A stretch of 62,612 nucleotides of DNA from Glycomyces sp. YM15 (GTDB taxonomy: Bacteria; Actinomycetota; Actinomycetes; Mycobacteriales; Micromonosporaceae). The notes beneath the pieces were generated by a model, which was given only the letters and a program-made list of their open reading frames with translations, ran no database searches and was not told the origin of the DNA. Positions within the stretch are counted from its first letter, which is position 1. Each line of letters opens with the position of its first letter. Both the position numbers and the translations under genes were made by a program. Positions 34,663 to 43,973 of the stretch are shown piece by piece. The stretch lies in NCBI RefSeq assembly GCF_016918015.1, contig NZ_JAERMK010000026.1, positions 1-62,612 on the forward strand. Direction: 5' to 3'.

Positions 34663-35959
34663 TGATCTTGTGCCTCTCATCGTTCTCGGCGGCCACAGGG
34701 GCGTCGCCGGCCTCGGGCAGGCGCGCGACGCGGACCGTCTCGATGCGGTTGCGGCGGCCAACGGTACCCTCGGCGGTCAGTTCGAGCCCGCCCAGCCGCG
34801 CCCGGTCACCCGCGAGCGGGACCTTCCCGAGCTCGGCGGCGAGCAGCCCGGCGACGGTGTCGACGTCGAGTTCGGGAAGGTCGACACCGAACAGCTCCTC
34901 CAAGTCCTGCACGGAGAGCCGGGCGGTGACACGGGCGGTGCGGTCGTCGAGCCACGCCACCGGCGGGAGCTCGTTGTCGTACTCGTCGGTGATCTCGCCG
35001 ACGATCTCCTCGAGGATGTCCTCGATGGTGATGAGCCCGGCGGTGCCGCCGTACTCGTCGACGACCGTCGCGATGTGGATGCGCGCGGTCTGCATCTCCC
35101 GCAGCAGGTCGTCGACCGGCTTCGAGTCGGGCACGAACGAGACCGCGCGCATGACCTCGCTGACGTGCGGGTTCACGCGATCGTCGAGGCGGACGAGGTC
35201 CTTGAGGTAGACCACGCCGCGCACGTCGTCCAGGTCCTCCCCCACGACCGGAATGCGCGAGAAGCCCGAACGGAGCGCGACCTGCTCGGCCTCGTCGGCC
35301 AGCATGTCGGCCGGCACCCACACCATCGCGGTGCGCGGCACCATCACCTCACGGGCCACGGTGTCGCCCAAGGCGAACACGGAGGCGATCATGTCGCGCT
35401 CCTCGTGGTCCACGGTGCCCTGGGCCTCGGCGGCGTCCACCATCTCGCGGATCTCGATCTCAGAGGTCGCGAACGGCCCCTCACGGAAGCCCTTGCCGGG
35501 CGTGACCGCGTTGCCGACGAGGATGAGCAGCTTCGCGAACGGGCCGAGCGCGGTACCGAGCAGAGCGACGGGACCCGCGACGGCGAGCGCGATCGGGTAG
35601 GCGTGCTGGCGGCCGAGCGTGCGCGGCCCGACGCCGATGGCGACGAACGACACGACGGTCATGATCGCCGCGGAGATGCCCACGGCCAGCCACGAATCGT
35701 GCCAGGAGTCGAAGGCCACGACGGCGACTATCGCTATCGCGGCGGCCTCGCAGGCCAGGCGCAGCAGGATGAGCAGGTTCAGGTGCCGCGGCAGGTCCTC
35801 GATGATCTTCACGAGGGATTCGGCGCCGCGCTGGCGCTGTTCGGCGAGTTCGGCGGCGCGGGCGGGCGAGACGGCGGTGAGGGCCGAGTCGATCATGGCC
35901 GCGGCCCCGGCTACGACGGTCAGTGCGACCGCCGCGGCCAGGAGCGAATACGGGATCAT
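34655..35959 (-). CDS. CNNM/CorC-HlyC family membrane transporter
   Basis: A 434-residue membrane protein. Residues 1-170 are the DUF21 transmembrane domain with four hydrophobic segments; residues 185-310 hold two CBS domains (VMVPRTAMVWVPADML, GVVYLKDLV, TVVDEYGGTAGLITIEDIL); the C-terminal part is the CorC_HlyC domain (LDVDTVAGLL). Family members move or regulate Mg2+ (and Co2+) across the membrane; older annotation calls them hemolysins. Six bp after ybeY. Confidence 0.9.
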   Translation of the reverse strand: MIPYSLLAAAVALTVVAGAAAMIDSALTAVSPARAAELAEQRQRGAESLVKIIEDLPRHLNLLILLRLACEAAAIAIVAVVAFDSWHDSWLAVGISAAIMTVVSFVAIGVGPRTLGRQHAYPIALAVAGPVALLGTALGPFAKLLILVGNAVTPGKGFREGPFATSEIEIREMVDAAEAQGTVDHEERDMIASVFALGDTVAREVMVPRTAMVWVPADMLADEAEQVALRSGFSRIPVVGEDLDDVRGVVYLKDLVRLDDRVNPHVSEVMRAVSFVPDSKPVDDLLREMQTARIHIATVVDEYGGTAGLITIEDILEEIVGEITDEYDNELPPVAWLDDRTARVTARLSVQDLEELFGVDLPELDVDTVAGLLAAELGKVPLAGDRARLGGLELTAEGTVGRRNRIETVRVARLPEAGDAPVAAENDERHKINV

Positions 35960-35965
35960 GCTCGC

Positions 35966-36439
35966 CTAACTCTCCGCTGCGGCGTCGCGTTTCGCCCGCC
36001 AGGCGTCGAGCAGCCGGTTCTGCAGGCCGAACATCTCCTTGGCCTGCTCGGGTTCGGCGTGGTCGTAGCCGAGGATGTGGAGCACGCCGTGGACGGTGAG
36101 CATGTGCATCTCATCGGCCGTGGAGTGCCCGGCGTCCTTGGCCTGGGCTTCGGCCACCTCGGGCGAGAGCACGAGGTCGCCGAGGATCGGCGTGCCCGGC
36201 TCGGAGGAGTCGGGGCGGCCGGGCATGGCGTCGTCCATCGGGAACGAGAGCACGTCGGTGGGGCCCGTGCCGCCCATCCAGCGCTTGTTGAGCTCGGTCA
36301 TGTGCTCGATGTCGACTACCAGGATCGAGAGTTCCGCGAGCGGGTTCACGCCCATCTCGTGCAGGGCGAAGTCGGAGACGGCACGGATGCCCGACTCGTC
36401 GACTTCCCGGCCGGACTCATTGATGATCTCGATGCCCAC
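35966..36439 (-). CDS. ybeY: Endoribonuclease YbeY
   Basis: A 157-residue metalloprotein for 16S rRNA 3'-end maturation and ribosome quality control. The zinc site [11 protein letters not shown] (H3XH5XH pattern) is near residue 118-128, and the upstream [10 protein letters not shown] motif is intact. It overlaps the end of phoH by 23 bp, the usual phoH-ybeY pairing. Confidence 0.95.
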   Translation of the reverse strand: MGIEIINESGREVDESGIRAVSDFALHEMGVNPLAELSILVVDIEHMTELNKRWMGGTGPTDVLSFPMDDAMPGRPDSSEPGTPILGDLVLSPEVAEAQAKDAGHSTADEMHMLTVHGVLHILGYDHAEPEQAKEMFGLQNRLLDAWRAKRDAAAES

Positions 36440-38528
36440 GGTTTCCTCGTTGCCCCTTCTTGGGGTCGCCCATGCGGGCGTCCCACTTCTCGTAGGCGTT
36501 CACGATATCGCTGACCAGCTGGTGCCTGACGACATCTTCGGCCCGGAGGGTGGCGAAGTGCACGTCCTCGACGCCTTCGAGGATGTCGCGGACGACGCGC
36601 AGCCCGGAGGTGGCGTTGTTCGGCAGGTCGACCTGGGTGATGTCGCCGGTGACGACGATCTTCGACCCGAAGCCGAGCCGCGTCAGGAACATCTTCATCT
36701 GCTCGGGCGTGGTGTTCTGCGCCTCATCGAGAATGATAAATGAATCATTCAACGTGTTGTGCGTGACCAGGTAGTCCTCGGTGACGTAGAGCGAGTCCTC
36801 GGCGGCGACCTGGATGCATACCGCTTCCTCTTCGCCCGCGTACTCGATCGAGTCGATGAAGCGCATAGGGCGGCCGCCGCCACCGAACTCGCGGTACTTC
36901 GCCGCCTTGCGCTCGAGCCGGAACGGCTCGATCCCTTCGGGGAGGCGGATGTCGATGACGTGCGCGTCCTGGCGATAGAGGACGTCACGGCCCTTGGCCC
37001 GGCCCGGCTTCCGTCCTGCAGCTGGCCTGCGGCGACTGTAGGCGATGCCTCCGAGCGACTGCACGAGCTCGATCACGTGGTCATGCAGGATGATCGAGGT
37101 GGTCGTGTACTGGATCCGACAGGTTCGGTCCTTCTGGGTCACCGGTCCGCCGTCGGAGTCCAGCAGGCCCTGCAACAGGGCCAGGCGGACTTCAGCGGTG
37201 TTGAAGCGGTAGTCCTCCGGGATGAACTTGTTGTGCGACTTCGTGCCGATCAACTCGAGTTCACGCAGCACCGCCGTCACTGGGTTCACGATGGTGATGA
37301 CATCACCGAGCTCGGCGACACGGTTGAGCACGTAGTCAGGTCCAGTCTTGTGGCGCACCTCGATGCCCGAGAGCGCATTCTCAAGTGCGACCGCGAGCTC
37401 CGGGTCGGCGGTGCTGAACGACGGCGTCGTCGCGCCCGTGAGGCAGCCGTCGCCGAGCAGCAGACCGAGCGCATAGGGGTCCATCGGAATCTCGCGCGCG
37501 GGGAACTCCGCCGGCTTGCTGATGAGCGGCAGCTCATACTTGCGCTGGTGGAAGACCCTGAGATCGTCGATCATCTCCTGGGTTTCGAGGATTCGGTAGG
37601 GCTTGCCTCGCCGTTTGTCCGAGGCTGTCTTGACCGCCCAGAGGTGTTCAGCTGTGGCCAGCGTGAACGCGCCGTCCTGGGTCATGACTCGGAAGATCTC
37701 CTTCTTCCCTTGAGGGAAGACACCAAGCACCGGAGTCGGTTCACCGTTCGAGCCGACGACGAGATCGCCGACCTCCAGATCACCGATCGGTCGCCAGCCG
37801 TCCGGGGTCAGGACGTTCGTAAAGAGGGGCATCGCACGGCCCCTCATGAATGCGAGGGGCGCGACTTCGATCGTGCCGGCTTCCATGAGCTTCGGGATGG
37901 AGCCCGGGTCGATCATGTCGTGGAGCGCGTCGTAGAGGGGGCGCAGGTAGGGGTCGATCTTCTCGAAGAGCGTGCCCGGCAGGAAGCCGAGCTTCTCCCC
38001 GGCCTCGACGGCGGGGCGGGTGAGGATGATCCGGTTGATCTCCTTGGCCTGCAGCGCCTGCACGGCCTTGGCCATGGCGAGGTAGGTCTTGCCGGTGCCG
38101 GCGGGGCCGATGCCGAAGACGATCGTGTTGTTGTCGATCGCCTCCACATAGTGCTTCTGGCCGAGCGTCTTGGGGCGGATCGCCTTGCCGCGCTTGGAGA
38201 CGATGTTCTGCGTCAGGACATCGACGGGTCGCTCGCCGGGAGCGGACTTGAGCATGTTCTCGGTGCGCCGGATCATGTCCGGGTCGACGCTCTCACCGTT
38301 CTCGACCAAGGCGAGCAGCTCCTTCACGAGTCGTTCGGTGGCTTCCAGCGCCCCGTTGAGTCCGGTGAGGGTGATGGTGTCTCCGCGCACGTGGAGGTCG
38401 ACGCCGGGGTTGCGGCGTTCGATGTAGCGGAGGTTCTCGTCGGCGCGGCCCAGCAGTGCCATGAGCGAGCTCTGGTCGCCGACGGTGATCGTCGATGTGT
38501 GCTGGCCGTTGTCAGAGCGGTCGGTCAT
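36417..38528 (-). CDS. PhoH-family ATPase interrupted by an intein
   Basis: A 703-residue precursor. The host protein is a PhoH-like RNA-associated ATPase: Walker A GPAGTGKT at 141-148, Walker B FIILDEAQ at 597-604, [11 protein letters not shown] after it. Between Arg231 and Thr592 sits a 360-residue intein; its removal gives a continuous MRGR-TLNDSF junction and a normal-length PhoH of 343 residues. PhoH proteins act with YbeY in rRNA and RNA turnover. Start at ATG 38528, where the family begins. Second gene of a leftward operon with ybeY overlapping its 3' end. Confidence 0.95.
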   Translation of the reverse strand: MTDRSDNGQHTSTITVGDQSSLMALLGRADENLRYIERRNPGVDLHVRGDTITLTGLNGALEATERLVKELLALVENGESVDPDMIRRTENMLKSAPGERPVDVLTQNIVSKRGKAIRPKTLGQKHYVEAIDNNTIVFGIGPAGTGKTYLAMAKAVQALQAKEINRIILTRPAVEAGEKLGFLPGTLFEKIDPYLRPLYDALHDMIDPGSIPKLMEAGTIEVAPLAFMRGRAMPLFTNVLTPDGWRPIGDLEVGDLVVGSNGEPTPVLGVFPQGKKEIFRVMTQDGAFTLATAEHLWAVKTASDKRRGKPYRILETQEMIDDLRVFHQRKYELPLISKPAEFPAREIPMDPYALGLLLGDGCLTGATTPSFSTADPELAVALENALSGIEVRHKTGPDYVLNRVAELGDVITIVNPVTAVLRELELIGTKSHNKFIPEDYRFNTAEVRLALLQGLLDSDGGPVTQKDRTCRIQYTTTSIILHDHVIELVQSLGGIAYSRRRPAAGRKPGRAKGRDVLYRQDAHVIDIRLPEGIEPFRLERKAAKYREFGGGGRPMRFIDSIEYAGEEEAVCIQVAAEDSLYVTEDYLVTHNTLNDSFIILDEAQNTTPEQMKMFLTRLGFGSKIVVTGDITQVDLPNNATSGLRVVRDILEGVEDVHFATLRAEDVVRHQLVSDIVNAYEKWDARMGDPKKGQRGNRGHRDHQ
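36756..37835 (-). mobile_element. Class 3-type intein with LAGLIDADG endonuclease
   Basis: Residues 232-591 of the PhoH precursor. It starts with Ala (no Cys/Ser/Thr nucleophile) and ends VTHN followed by +1 Thr. Block B is TAEHLW with the Trp (W297); block F has a Cys (C571 in AVCIQVA); block G has Thr589 before His590-Asn591. This W-C-T set defines class 3 inteins, where the block F Cys makes the first attack. Blocks C and E of a homing endonuclease are ALGLLLGDG (353-361) and [10 protein letters not shown] (451-460), with both acidic residues kept, so the endonuclease looks active. It sits just before Walker B of the host. Confidence 0.92.
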
Positions 38529-38670
38529 AGGCTTCGCCCGCTGAGGGCTGTTCGCCACCTGCTTCCCAAAGTGAGAGTGCCAGCGGCCGTCCGGCCGCTG
38601 TTCGACATGCCTCAATGGTAGTTCCCGGCTGCGACATGAGACAACGCGTAATCGCGGACGGGGTGTGATT

Positions 38671-39024
38671 TCAGTTCGAAAGCATCCGTCCGAGCGGTTT
38701 GCCGCCCGCGACGTGGAAATGGACGTGGAAGACGTCCTGGCCGCCGTCTGCGCCGGTGTTGGAGAAGAGGCGCCAGCCGGACTCGGCGACCCCCTCGGCA
38801 GCGGCGACCTCGGCGGTCGCGCGCAGGACCTCTCCGGCGAGCGCCGGGTCGGCGGCGGTGAGTTCGGCGACGTTCGCGTAGTGGTCCTTCGGCACGACGA
38901 GGACGTGCGTGGGGGCCTTCGGGTAGAGGTCGCGGAAGGCGAACACGCGGTCGGTCTCGAGGACTTTCGTGGACGGGATGTCCCCGGCCACGATCTTGCA
39001 GAAGATGCAGTCGCTGTCGATCAT
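38671..39024 (-). CDS. HIT-family (Hint-like) nucleotide hydrolase
   Basis: A 117-residue Hint protein. Zinc-site-like CIFC near residue 6, and the His triad DVFHVHFHVAGGK at the C-terminus. Members hydrolyse purine nucleoside phosphoramidates such as AMP-lysine. The ATG at 39024 is preferred; GTG/ATG further upstream would overlap rsmE. Downstream of rsmE in the dnaJ-rsmE-hint order common in actinobacteria. Confidence 0.9.
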   Translation of the reverse strand: MIDSDCIFCKIVAGDIPSTKVLETDRVFAFRDLYPKAPTHVLVVPKDHYANVAELTAADPALAGEVLRATAEVAAAEGVAESGWRLFSNTGADGGQDVFHVHFHVAGGKPLGRMLSN

Positions 39025-39038
39025 TCTGGGAATCCTAG

Positions 39039-39764
39039 TCACCAGCGGCCGAGGCGGGCCTGAAGCACCGCCAAGGCGGCGGGGCCTGCGGTGGAGGTGC
39101 GCAGGACGGTGTCGCCGAGACGGATCGGTTCGCCGAACTCCTTGAGGGCGTTGAGTTCGTCAGGGCTGATGGAGCCTTCGGGGCCGATGACGACGGCGAT
39201 TTCTCCGGCCGCGGGGAGCGCGACTTGCGAGAGCGGCAAGTCGGCCTCTTCGTGGAGGACGAGGACCTGGCTCGCGTTGCGGAGGCGGGCGACGAGTTGC
39301 CTGGTGGTGTGGAGTTCGGCGACGTGGGCGAGGCGGGGGCGGCGGGCTTGCTTGGAGGCCTCGCGGGCGGTGGCGGTCCATTTGGCGCGGGCCTTGTCGC
39401 CGCGGGGGCCCTTCCATTGGACGATGGATCGTGAGGCGGCCCAGGGGATGACTTCGTCGACGCCGATCTCGGTGAGCATCTGCACGGCCCGTTCGCCGCG
39501 GTCGCCTTTGGGAAGGGCCTGGACGACGGTGAGTTTCGGGTCGGGGGCGGGGACGGTGTGCTGTTCGAGGATGTCGAGGCGCAGGGAGCCGCGTTCGGTG
39601 TGGGTCACGCGGGCGGTGGCGACGGTGCCGGAGCCGTCGGTGAGCAGCAGGGTCTCGCCGGGTTGGAGCCGCTGCACATCGGCGGCGTGGTGCCCTTCGG
39701 GGCCGTCGAGTACGAAGTCGCCTGAGGCCGGGACGGCGTCGACGAGGAAGACCGGTGCGCTCAC
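39039..39764 (-). CDS. rsmE: 16S rRNA m3U1498 methyltransferase RsmE
   Basis: A 241-residue SPOUT methyltransferase. N-terminal PUA-like domain (HHAADVQRLQPGETLLL), then the trefoil-knot domain with LPKGDRGERAVQMLTEIGVD, VVIGPEGSISPDEL and the C-terminal LGDTVLRTSTAGPAAL that binds SAM. Methylates N3 of U1498 in the decoding region. GTG start at 39764. Confidence 0.95.
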   Translation of the reverse strand: MSAPVFLVDAVPASGDFVLDGPEGHHAADVQRLQPGETLLLTDGSGTVATARVTHTERGSLRLDILEQHTVPAPDPKLTVVQALPKGDRGERAVQMLTEIGVDEVIPWAASRSIVQWKGPRGDKARAKWTATAREASKQARRPRLAHVAELHTTRQLVARLRNASQVLVLHEEADLPLSQVALPAAGEIAVVIGPEGSISPDELNALKEFGEPIRLGDTVLRTSTAGPAALAVLQARLGRW

Positions 39765-39784
39765 CGGGACAGCTTAGTCCGGGG

Positions 39785-40261
39785 TCAGCGGGTGAAGTCG
39801 ACGGCGCGTTCCCATCGGAGGCGGCCGGTGATGTCGCGGTAGAGGCCGCGGTCGGCGATGCGGCCGAATGCGTGCGCGAAGCGGGCCCTGGGGAGGTGGT
39901 ACGGGACGAGGTCGACGTATCCGTCGCGGTCGGCGTCCGGCTCCCAGCGGGCGGCGGGCACGAAGACGCGCCATTCGGCTTCTCGGGGGGCCTGGGTGGT
40001 GCATTTGAGGGCCCAGTAGCCGCGGCCGGAGTAGCCGATGATGAGGCAGGGGCGCTGTTTGGAGCGCCGAGGTTCATCCTCGAAGGGCACGTCGGCCATC
40101 CAGCGGTCGCCGATCTGCGGGCCGCCTGTCGGCGCGGGGGCGTCGAGGCGGGGTCCTCGCGGGGTGCGGCGGCCGCGGCGCCGCAGGGCGATGACGAGGA
40201 CGATGAGGCCCGCGACGAGTACGACCGCGAGGAGCGGAAGGGCGCTCTGGAGGTTGATCAC
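39785..40261 (-). CDS. Membrane-anchored MazF/PemK-fold protein
   Basis: A 158-residue protein with one N-terminal membrane segment (about residues 7-27) followed by a basic stretch and linker, and a C-terminal domain that reads like the PemK/MazF SH3-like barrel: IGDRWMADVPFEDEPRRSKQ, RPCLIIG, then a TTQ-like segment (LKCTTQ). MazF-type proteins are toxic ribonucleases paired with an antitoxin. No antitoxin gene is adjacent; the neighbours are dnaJ and rsmE. It may be a domesticated, non-toxic relative. GTG start at 40261. Confidence 0.6.
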   Translation of the reverse strand: MINLQSALPLLAVVLVAGLIVLVIALRRRGRRTPRGPRLDAPAPTGGPQIGDRWMADVPFEDEPRRSKQRPCLIIGYSGRGYWALKCTTQAPREAEWRVFVPAARWEPDADRDGYVDLVPYHLPRARFAHAFGRIADRGLYRDITGRLRWERAVDFTR

Positions 40262-40270
40262 GGGCCCGGA

Positions 40271-40313
40271 GTGTAGCTGAGCCCCGCCTCCCTGCCGCGT
40301 GGTGAAGGGGAGG
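40271..40313. terminator. Hairpin between dnaJ and MazF-like gene
   Basis: AGCCCCGCCTCCCT pairs with AGGGAGGCGGGGCT across a 15-nt loop. No T-run on either side, so it may be an attenuating or processing hairpin within the operon rather than a full stop. Confidence 0.55.
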
Positions 40314-40331
40314 GAGGCGGGGCTCGTCGGG

Positions 40332-40428
40332 CGCTACGCGTGTCCGTCGCCGCGCTTCGGGTTCAACGGTTCCCGCTGCGCGTCTCCGTGCTGCGCCGCT
40401 TGTGCAACTGCCCGCTACGCGTGTCCGT
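40332..40428. repeat. 16-bp direct repeat at dnaJ 3' end
   Basis: CGCTACGCGTGTCCGT occurs at 40332-40347 and again at 40413-40428, where it covers the last codons and stop of dnaJ. The sequence between, GGTTCAACGG..., also resembles the dnaJ end, suggesting a small duplication. Confidence 0.75.
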
Positions 40429-41548
40429 TGAATGCGTCGCGCATACGGCTAAAAAACCCGCTGCCGCCTTTGACCTCTTTGATCTCCTCGTCGCGGAGGC
40501 TGGCGAGCTTCTTCAGGAGTTCTTCCTGTTCGGCGTCGATCTTGGTGGGGGTGCGGACGTCGAGTTCGACGAAGAGGTCGCCGCGGATGCCGCCGCCGCG
40601 GAGGCGGGGGACGCCGTGGCCGCGGACCTTCTTGATGGTGCCGGGCTGGGTGCCGGGGGCGACTTCGACTTCGACCTGGTCGTCGAGGGTGTGGATGTTG
40701 AGCTTGGTGCCGAGGGCGGCCTGGGTCATGGGGACGCGGACGCGGCAGCGCAGGTCGGAGCCTTCGCGGGTGAAGACCTCGTGGGGTTTCTCGTGGACCT
40801 CGACGTAGAGGTCGCCGGCGGGGCCGCCGCCTGGGCCGACCTCGCCTTCGCCGGAGAGGCGGATGCGCATGCCGTCCTCGACGCCGGCGGGCACCTTGAC
40901 GGTGATGCGGCGCCGGGAGCGCACGCGGCCTTCGCCGCCGCATTTGCGGCACGGGTCGGTGATGATCGTGCCGTAGCCGGAGCAGGCCGAGCAGGGGCGT
41001 GCGGTGCGGACCTGGCCGAGGATCGTACGTTGTACGACTTGGACCTCGCCTGTGCCGTTGCAGGTCGTGCAGGTCTGCGGTTCGGCGTCGCCTTCGGTGC
41101 AGGTGCCGTCGCAGGAGTCGCAGAGGATCGCGGTGTCGACGGTGAGGGTCGACTCGGTGCCGAACGCGACTTCTTCGAGGTCGAGGTCGAGGCGCAGGAG
41201 CGCGTCGTTGCCGGGGCGGGTGCGCGAGCGGGGACCGCGGCGGCCGAAGCCGCCCATGGAGCCGCCGAAGAAGGCGTCCATGATGTCCTCGAAGCCCATG
41301 AACGGGGCTCCGGCGCCGCCGCCTCCGGTGCGGGAGAACGGGTCGCCCCCGGCGTCGACGATCGCGCGCTTCTGCGGGTCCATGAGGACCTCGAAGGCGG
41401 CGTTGATCTCCTGGAGGCGCTCTTGCGCGTCGGGTTCCTCGCTTACGTCGGGGTGGTACTTGCGCGCCAGCTTCCGGTACGCCTTCTTGAGTTCGTCGTC
41501 GGTGGCGTTCCGGTCGACGCCGAGAATGCCGTAGTAGTCCTTAGCCAC
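40415..41548 (-). CDS. dnaJ: Chaperone DnaJ (DnaJ2-type)
   Basis: A 377-residue Hsp40 co-chaperone of DnaK. J domain at 1-70 with HPD in KYHPDVSE; a Gly/Phe-rich linker (about 80-110); a zinc-finger region with four CxxCxGxx repeats (CDSCDGTC, CTTCNGTG, CSACSGYG, CRKCGGEG; the first ends in Cys instead of Gly); then two substrate-binding beta domains. Co-transcribed with hrcA (16 bp upstream), and so under CIRCE/HrcA heat-shock control. Confidence 0.95.
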   Translation of the reverse strand: MAKDYYGILGVDRNATDDELKKAYRKLARKYHPDVSEEPDAQERLQEINAAFEVLMDPQKRAIVDAGGDPFSRTGGGGAGAPFMGFEDIMDAFFGGSMGGFGRRGPRSRTRPGNDALLRLDLDLEEVAFGTESTLTVDTAILCDSCDGTCTEGDAEPQTCTTCNGTGEVQVVQRTILGQVRTARPCSACSGYGTIITDPCRKCGGEGRVRSRRRITVKVPAGVEDGMRIRLSGEGEVGPGGGPAGDLYVEVHEKPHEVFTREGSDLRCRVRVPMTQAALGTKLNIHTLDDQVEVEVAPGTQPGTIKKVRGHGVPRLRGGGIRGDLFVELDVRTPTKIDAEQEELLKKLASLRDEEIKEVKGGSGFFSRMRDAFNGHA

Positions 41549-41563
41549 GTGCGCTCTGTCCTG

Positions 41564-42580
41564 TCAGCGGTTCTGTTCCAAAATCTCGGACACGTACCGG
41601 GCGACGGCGCGGACGGCCGCGATCGTGCCCGGGTAGTCCATGCGGGTAGGTCCGAGGACGCCCATGTGGCCGACCACCGAACCCGGTCCGTATCCGGCGG
41701 TGACCACGGTGGTCTCGCGGAAGTCGTCGAGGTTGTTCTCGTCGCCGATGCGCACCGTCAGGAGCGCGTTGGAGTCGGCGCGGCCCAGCAGCTGCATGAG
41801 CACGACCTCCTCCTCGAGGGCTTCGAGGATGGGCCGCAGGGACCCGGCGAAGAAGTTCCCGGGGCGCGTCAGGTTCGCGGCGCCGGCGACGGCGACGCGT
41901 TCCTCGGTGCGCGCCACCACGGTCTCCAGGAGCACGCGCGCCAGTGCCGAGGCGGTGGCGTGCAGTTCGGGGCGGGCGAGGCCCGCGAGGTCGGCGATGA
42001 TGCGCGGGGCGTCGGCGAGCGGTTTGCCCTGCAGTTGCTCGTTGACGAGGCGTCGCAGTTCGAGGACGTCGTCCTCGCTGAGTTCGGCGGGCATCTCGAC
42101 GTAGCGCTGCTCGACGCGGCCGGTGTCGGTGATCATGACGACCATGAGCCGGGTGGGGGTGAGCGAGACGAGTTCGAGGTGGCGCACGGAGGAGCGGTTG
42201 AGGCTGGGGTACTGGACGACGGCGACCTGGTGGGTCAGCTGCGCGAGGAGGCGCACGGTTCTGGTGACGACGTCGTCGAGGTCGATGGCTTCGGAGAGGA
42301 AGCGATGCACGGCGCGTCGTTCGGCGGCCGAGAGCGGTTTGATCTTGCCGAGGCGGTCGACGAAGAGGCGGTAGCCCTTGGCGGTGGGAATGCGCCCGGC
42401 GGAGGTGTGGGGCTGCTGGATGTATCCGGCTTCTTCGAGGTAGGCCATGTCGTTGCGCACGGTGGCGGCGGAGACGCCGAGGGAGTGGCGCTGGGAGACG
42501 GCTTTGGAGCCGACGGGTTCCTGGGTGGCCACGTAGTCCTCGACGATGGCGCGCAGCACTTCGAGTTTGCGATCGTCCAT
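41564..42580 (-). CDS. hrcA: Heat-inducible repressor HrcA
   Basis: A 338-residue repressor that binds CIRCE elements and is helped by GroEL. N-terminal winged helix: [32 protein letters not shown]; the [12 protein letters not shown] motif follows and a GAF-like domain fills the rest. The ATG at 42580 is the family start; an upstream ATG would add nine residues. A CIRCE element lies 79 bp upstream, giving autoregulation. Confidence 0.95.
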   Translation of the reverse strand: MDDRKLEVLRAIVEDYVATQEPVGSKAVSQRHSLGVSAATVRNDMAYLEEAGYIQQPHTSAGRIPTAKGYRLFVDRLGKIKPLSAAERRAVHRFLSEAIDLDDVVTRTVRLLAQLTHQVAVVQYPSLNRSSVRHLELVSLTPTRLMVVMITDTGRVEQRYVEMPAELSEDDVLELRRLVNEQLQGKPLADAPRIIADLAGLARPELHATASALARVLLETVVARTEERVAVAGAANLTRPGNFFAGSLRPILEALEEEVVLMQLLGRADSNALLTVRIGDENNLDDFRETTVVTAGYGPGSVVGHMGVLGPTRMDYPGTIAAVRAVARYVSEILEQNR

Positions 42581-42658
42581 CGCAGCCACGTCCCCTCTGT
42601 CGTGCAACCGTTCGGTGTGTTCCGGACCGAACTCGGGTTCAGTCGGCCGGACTCAAGT

Positions 42659-42685
42659 CTGGCACTCCCGGTCCGGGAGTGCCAG
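42659..42685. promoter_or_regulatory. CIRCE operator
   Basis: CTGGCACTC-N9-GAGTGCCAG, a perfect 9-9-9 inverted repeat matching the HrcA target (TTAGCACTC-N9-GAGTGCTAA) in its core. It lies between hrcA and the stop of capA, 14 bp from the latter, so HrcA would act as an autorepressor of the hrcA-dnaJ operon. Confidence 0.92.
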
Positions 42686-42698
42686 TCTACGTGGGCGG

Positions 42699-43823
42699 TC
42701 AGGCAGAGGGGAGAACGAGCGCGCCGTCATCGGCGACGGTGGCCGCGTCGTCGCCGAAGTCCTCGGCGAGCTCGTTGAGGTCGTCGAATGCGCCGTTGTC
42801 CTCGTCGAACCGGGGGTAGCCGTCGCCGTCCATGCGGGTGGCGGTCATCTGGCCGGAGACGATGGTGCCGTCCTCGCGGAGAGTGATGGAGAGCACCGCG
42901 GAGCGGCCGAGGGGGCCGTCGGTGGAGAAGAGGTTCTGGCCGCCGCCGAAGTTCCCGAGCGAGTAGCAGATGAGCTTGCCGTTGTAGACCTCCATGCCGC
43001 GCAGGACGTGGGGGCCGTGGCCGACGACGAGGTCGGCGCCGTTGTCGATGCAGGCGTGGGCGAAGCCGCGGGTGTCGCCGCGGTTCTCGCCGAGGTAGTG
43101 CTCTTCGCCTTCGGGTACGTGGCGGTGGTCGGTGCCTTCGGCCCCGAGGTGGGCGGTGGCGATGACGATGTCGGCCTGCTCCTTGGCGGAGGCGACGAGA
43201 GCGGCGACGGCGTCGAGGTCGCGGTTGTCGGTGTAGAAGGTGTACGGCGCGAAGCCGACGAGGCCGACGGTGAGGCCGTTCTCGGTCTCCACGAGGCAGA
43301 CCTCGTCCTTGATGCCGCAGACTTCCATGCCGGCCTCGCGGATGGCCTCCTGGGTGTCGGCGGCGCCGTCGGGTCCGGCGTCCCAGCCGTGGTTGTTGGC
43401 CTGGTTGAGGACGTGGAAGCCCGCGTCGGCGAAGACCTGGGCGTATTCGCCGGGGAGGCGGAAGTAGGTGCACGAGCCGCCGCCGCACTTGTCGAACTCG
43501 TAGGTGGCGAGGGCCCCTTCGAGGTTGGCGATGACGACGTCGCCGGTGAGGGCGGACTTGACGCCTTCGAAGAAGCTCGCGCCTTCGTCGGAGGCCATCT
43601 GGTTCGGGTACGAGCCGGGCATGGTGTCGCCCACGTGCGTGATGGTGATCTCGCGCGGCTCGGGTGAGGGGGCGGCCGACGTGGGGGCTTCCTCGGCGGC
43701 CTGGCCGCCGTCGTCCTCGACCGGGGGCGGCTCTTCCTCGCTGCAGGCGGCGACGGCCGCGAGGCCGGCGACGGAGGCGACGAGCAGGCCTCGGCGGGCG
43801 AGTGTGGGCGTTGTGGTGCGCAT
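42699..43823 (-). CDS. CapA-family lipoprotein (metallophosphatase-like)
   Basis: A 374-residue lipoprotein; signal peptide with twin Arg (LARRGLLVASVAG) and lipobox VAAC. The body is the CapA/PgsA fold, a calcineurin-like metallophosphatase relative: THVGDTMPG (motif I), ANLEGALA, LNQANNHGWDAG (NxH), ATAHLGAEG and VVGHGPHVLRGMEVYNGK. In bacilli such proteins act in poly-gamma-glutamate handling; here the substrate is unknown and no pgsBC genes are nearby. ATG at 43823 begins the signal peptide. Confidence 0.85.
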   Translation of the reverse strand: MRTTTPTLARRGLLVASVAGLAAVAACSEEEPPPVEDDGGQAAEEAPTSAAPSPEPREITITHVGDTMPGSYPNQMASDEGASFFEGVKSALTGDVVIANLEGALATYEFDKCGGGSCTYFRLPGEYAQVFADAGFHVLNQANNHGWDAGPDGAADTQEAIREAGMEVCGIKDEVCLVETENGLTVGLVGFAPYTFYTDNRDLDAVAALVASAKEQADIVIATAHLGAEGTDHRHVPEGEEHYLGENRGDTRGFAHACIDNGADLVVGHGPHVLRGMEVYNGKLICYSLGNFGGGQNLFSTDGPLGRSAVLSITLREDGTIVSGQMTATRMDGDGYPRFDEDNGAFDDLNELAEDFGDDAATVADDGALVLPSA

Positions 43824-43973
43824 GGGTGGCGGGCTCCGGGTGGGTTCATTTGGGGGTCCGTGCGCGGACGTCACCTGGGGGGTGCCGCCGCCTCTAGGGG
43901 GAGGCGCGCGGTCCGCGCGGTAGGCGAATGGGGTTCGCCTTCACGAATCTAACGTTGACCGGCTCGAACGCCT

